From: Clostridiales bacterium
Lineage (GTDB): Bacteria; Bacillota; Sulfobacillia; UBA995; UBA9673
DNA length: 6,845 bases
Reading direction: 5' to 3'
Assembly: GCA_003541445.1 (NCBI GenBank)
Contig: DPMO01000101.1
Span: 1-6,845 of the forward strand
Below are positions 5,971-6,845 of the stretch, one piece after another. Positions within the stretch are counted from its first letter, which is position 1, and every line of letters starts with the position of its first letter. Made by a program: the position numbers and the translations under genes. The notes under the pieces were generated by a model. It saw only the letters and a program-made list of their open reading frames with translations, did not search any database and was not told the DNA's origin.

Positions 5971-6258
5971 TCACCGTCTCACGCCGTTCTTATCACTTGC
6001 GGGGCCGGAATGCAAACACCTCCTCCCCGGCCCGGACGGGACCTGAGGGGGCAAGCATTGTGCGCCAGGCAGGCTAAGCCTCGGATTGAGGGCCGATACA
6101 GAGTTCGGCCGCCTCGACCACGACCCGGGCGTTTCGACTGCCTCCTGAGCTTCCCGCACGACATCCGAGTAGGCGCGCTCGTCATAGAAGAGCTGGAGTG
6201 CCTTCAACCTGACCTTGGCCTTGGCAAGGTAACTCCTGGCCAGGTCATGATGTCCCAT
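5971..6258 (-). pseudogene. Truncated HEPN-domain protein (toxin half of an MNT-HEPN module)
   Basis: The first 42 codons from ATG 6258 (to about 6133) encode MGHHDLARSYLAKAKVRLKA and continue to ...AYSDVVREAQEAVE. This is a clear HEPN N-terminal pattern: a helix, 'YL.KAK.RL..A', an acidic loop, then a helix with 'AY.DVVREAQEAVE'. GGAGG at 6267-6271, 8 nt upstream, supports this ATG over the GTG at 6273. After residue 42 the frame turns into 53 residues rich in P, S, G and R that do not resemble the domain and run through the mqnL promoter region. The later HEPN helices and the Rx4-6H RNase motif are absent, and neither other minus-strand frame restores them. Family members are usually about 120-140 aa. 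The gene is therefore probably inactive as an RNase; whether the stub is still made is unknown. Confidence 0.65.
5989..6016 (-). promoter_or_regulatory. Candidate sigma-70-type promoter for the mqnL-mqnP (and possibly ABC) transcript
   Basis: On the minus strand, TTTGCA (6016-6011) and GATAAG (5994-5989) are separated by 16 bp. Each matches four of six consensus positions (TTGACA, TATAAT). This is an AT-richer island in GC-rich DNA and would start transcription near 5982, giving a leader of about 40 nt before TTG 5944. The call rests on sequence resemblance only, and no operator is evident. Confidence 0.35.
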
Positions 6259-6499
6259 CTCCTGTACCTCCACCGCCGGGGGGTGGGCCGAGTCTCCAGT
6301 GGGTCGTCCCCCCCGCCTCGACCTGCCGGGCGCCCGCCTCCTGTAGACGCTTTCGCACGCGCTTCACATGGCCGGCGAAGAAGCCTTCCCGGTCGTGCAG
6401 AACGAGAGCGTCCAGAGCCATATCCACGAAGGGCGGACCCTTGGCCGCAGTGCTGCCGGCCGTCCCGCGGGCACGGTCCAGCCGCTGGCGCGGGTCGAC
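6245..6499 (-). pseudogene. C-terminal remnant of an MNT-type nucleotidyltransferase (antitoxin half of an MNT-HEPN module)
   Basis: The segment from about 6436 to 6290 reads GPPFVDMALDALVLHDREGF, then FAGHVKRVRKRLQEAGARQV, and ends near THWRL. It matches the usual C-terminal part of minimal nucleotidyltransferases of MNT-HEPN pairs ('PPlylDMv.dAvilyDrdGFFa...RlrarL...GArrv...W.L'). The N-terminal catalytic part, with the GSxxxG and DxD-type motifs, is absent. The TAA of the epimerase gene (6500-6502) lies in the same frame directly upstream, so no full gene can exist. After WRL the frame ends in a glycine-rich tail at TGA 6247-6245 instead of the usual KPD...PGEV tail. A run of six C residues on the minus strand (6283-6278) marks a possible frameshift. 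The stop lies 14 nt inside the HEPN stub, preserving the normal MNT-then-HEPN order. A start could only be GTG 6427 or similar, so translation is doubtful. Confidence 0.6.
6267..6271 (-). promoter_or_regulatory. Preserved ribosome binding site of the HEPN remnant
   Basis: GGAGG on the minus strand, 8 nt before ATG 6258 and inside the end of the MNT remnant frame. This is the close coupling normally seen between MNT and HEPN genes. It supports starting the HEPN stub at 6258 rather than at the GTG at 6273. Confidence 0.5.
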
Positions 6500-6845
6500 T
6501 TACGCGTAGTGCCTTGCCAGCTCGGAGCGGTAGGTGCGCCCGACGACGCCGGCGTTGTCGTGGAGCCAGTCGCTGAGCCTGGTCGTCCCTGTGGGCGGGG
6601 ACGCGGACACCAGGAGGCCGGCCATGAGTCCACGGACTTCGTCGCGGGTGAGGATGACATCGCGGACCATGCGTCCCACGACCGCCCCCAGAGTGAGGCC
6701 CAGGTCAGGGTGAACGTGGAGCAGGAGGGCCCGGCTCCCGACGGCCCGGCGGATGAGGGCCACGAGGTCCCTGAACGGGAAGGTCTCCGGCCCCACGGCG
6801 TCGGTGACCACGTTCTGCGCGTCGTCGGCCAAAGACACGGCCAGA
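6500..6845 (-). CDS. C-terminal part of an NAD(P)-dependent epimerase/dehydratase-family protein, 5' truncated
   Basis: The frame is open to the right edge of the window; the GTG at 6838 is probably internal. About 114 residues are visible. 'NVVTDAVGPETFPFRDLVAL' followed by 'IRRAVGSRALLLHVHPDLGL' matches the substrate-domain region of atypical short-chain NAD(P)-binding proteins (the COG0702/NDUFA9-like group). 'DVILTRDEVRGLMAGLLVS' and 'PPTGTTRLSDWLHDNAGVVG' then 'ELARHY' match the C-terminal end, as remembered from that group. The Rossmann nucleotide-binding motif and the active-site region lie outside the window, so cofactor use and substrate are unknown. It ends at TAA 6502-6500 and is followed in the same frame by the nucleotidyltransferase remnant. 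No terminator is visible between it and the downstream genes. Confidence 0.8.
   Translation of the reverse strand, partial: LAVSLADDAQNVVTDAVGPETFPFRDLVALIRRAVGSRALLLHVHPDLGLTLGAVVGRMVRDVILTRDEVRGLMAGLLVSASPPTGTTRLSDWLHDNAGVVGRTYRSELARHYA

Noticed and set aside
5914..6576. Plus-strand open frame of 220 codons over the toxin-antitoxin remnant
   Set aside because: It is rich in R, P and G, has no motif and crosses several opposing features. The minus-strand frames there show real domain homology.
1..6845. CRISPR arrays, tRNA or rRNA genes, insertion-sequence ends
   Set aside because: No regularly spaced repeats, tRNA cloverleaf-like segments, rRNA motifs, transposase frames or terminal inverted repeats were seen.

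Overview
The window is GC-rich bacterial DNA, densely packed and coding almost entirely on the minus strand. It has strong Shine-Dalgarno sequences and ATG, GTG and TTG starts. A UbiD-family decarboxylase of the SCO4490 (MqnL) type lies next to an MqnP-like UbiA prenyltransferase. This points to a menaquinone producer using the futalosine route, such as a high-GC Bacillota lineage, an actinobacterium or another deep-branching phylum. The sequence alone does not settle the taxon.

Layout, read along the minus strand from the right edge. (1) 6500-6845: the C-terminal part of an NAD(P)-dependent epimerase/dehydratase-like protein, cut by the window edge. (2) 5971-6499: decayed remains of an MNT nucleotidyltransferase / HEPN toxin-antitoxin pair. 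The MNT piece keeps only its C-terminal part and the HEPN piece only its N-terminal helices. (3) 4505-5944: the UbiD-like decarboxylase (probable mqnL), with a TTG start, a good ribosome binding site and a candidate promoter. (4) 3609-4505: the UbiA-like prenyltransferase (probable mqnP), joined to mqnL by a TGATG overlap. (5) 3471-3608: a 138-nt spacer that may hold a 40-codon ORF ending in an ATGA overlap with the next gene. (6) 879-3470: a complete NitT/TauT-type ABC importer, in the order lipoprotein binding protein, ATPase, permease, with overlapping genes. (7) 662-878: a 217-nt spacer with small inverted repeats and no clear terminator. (8) 422-661: a 79-aa protein resembling the detached C-terminal domain of an ABC-2 type ATPase. 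(9) 1-436, plus strand: the C-terminal end of a glycoside hydrolase family 3 (NagZ-like) protein, converging on the small gene with a 15-nt overlap.

MqnL and MqnP would carry out late steps of futalosine-dependent menaquinone synthesis: decarboxylation of the 1,4-dihydroxy-6-naphthoate-type ring and prenylation. The UbiX-type flavin prenyltransferase that makes the UbiD cofactor is not in the window. The ABC importer follows on the same strand without an obvious separate promoter, so co-expression is plausible, but its substrate cannot be read from sequence. The most unusual items are this transporter-quinone gene linkage, the decayed MNT-HEPN pair fused in frame behind an epimerase stop codon, the orphan 79-aa protein, and the small coupled ORF ahead of the binding-protein gene.
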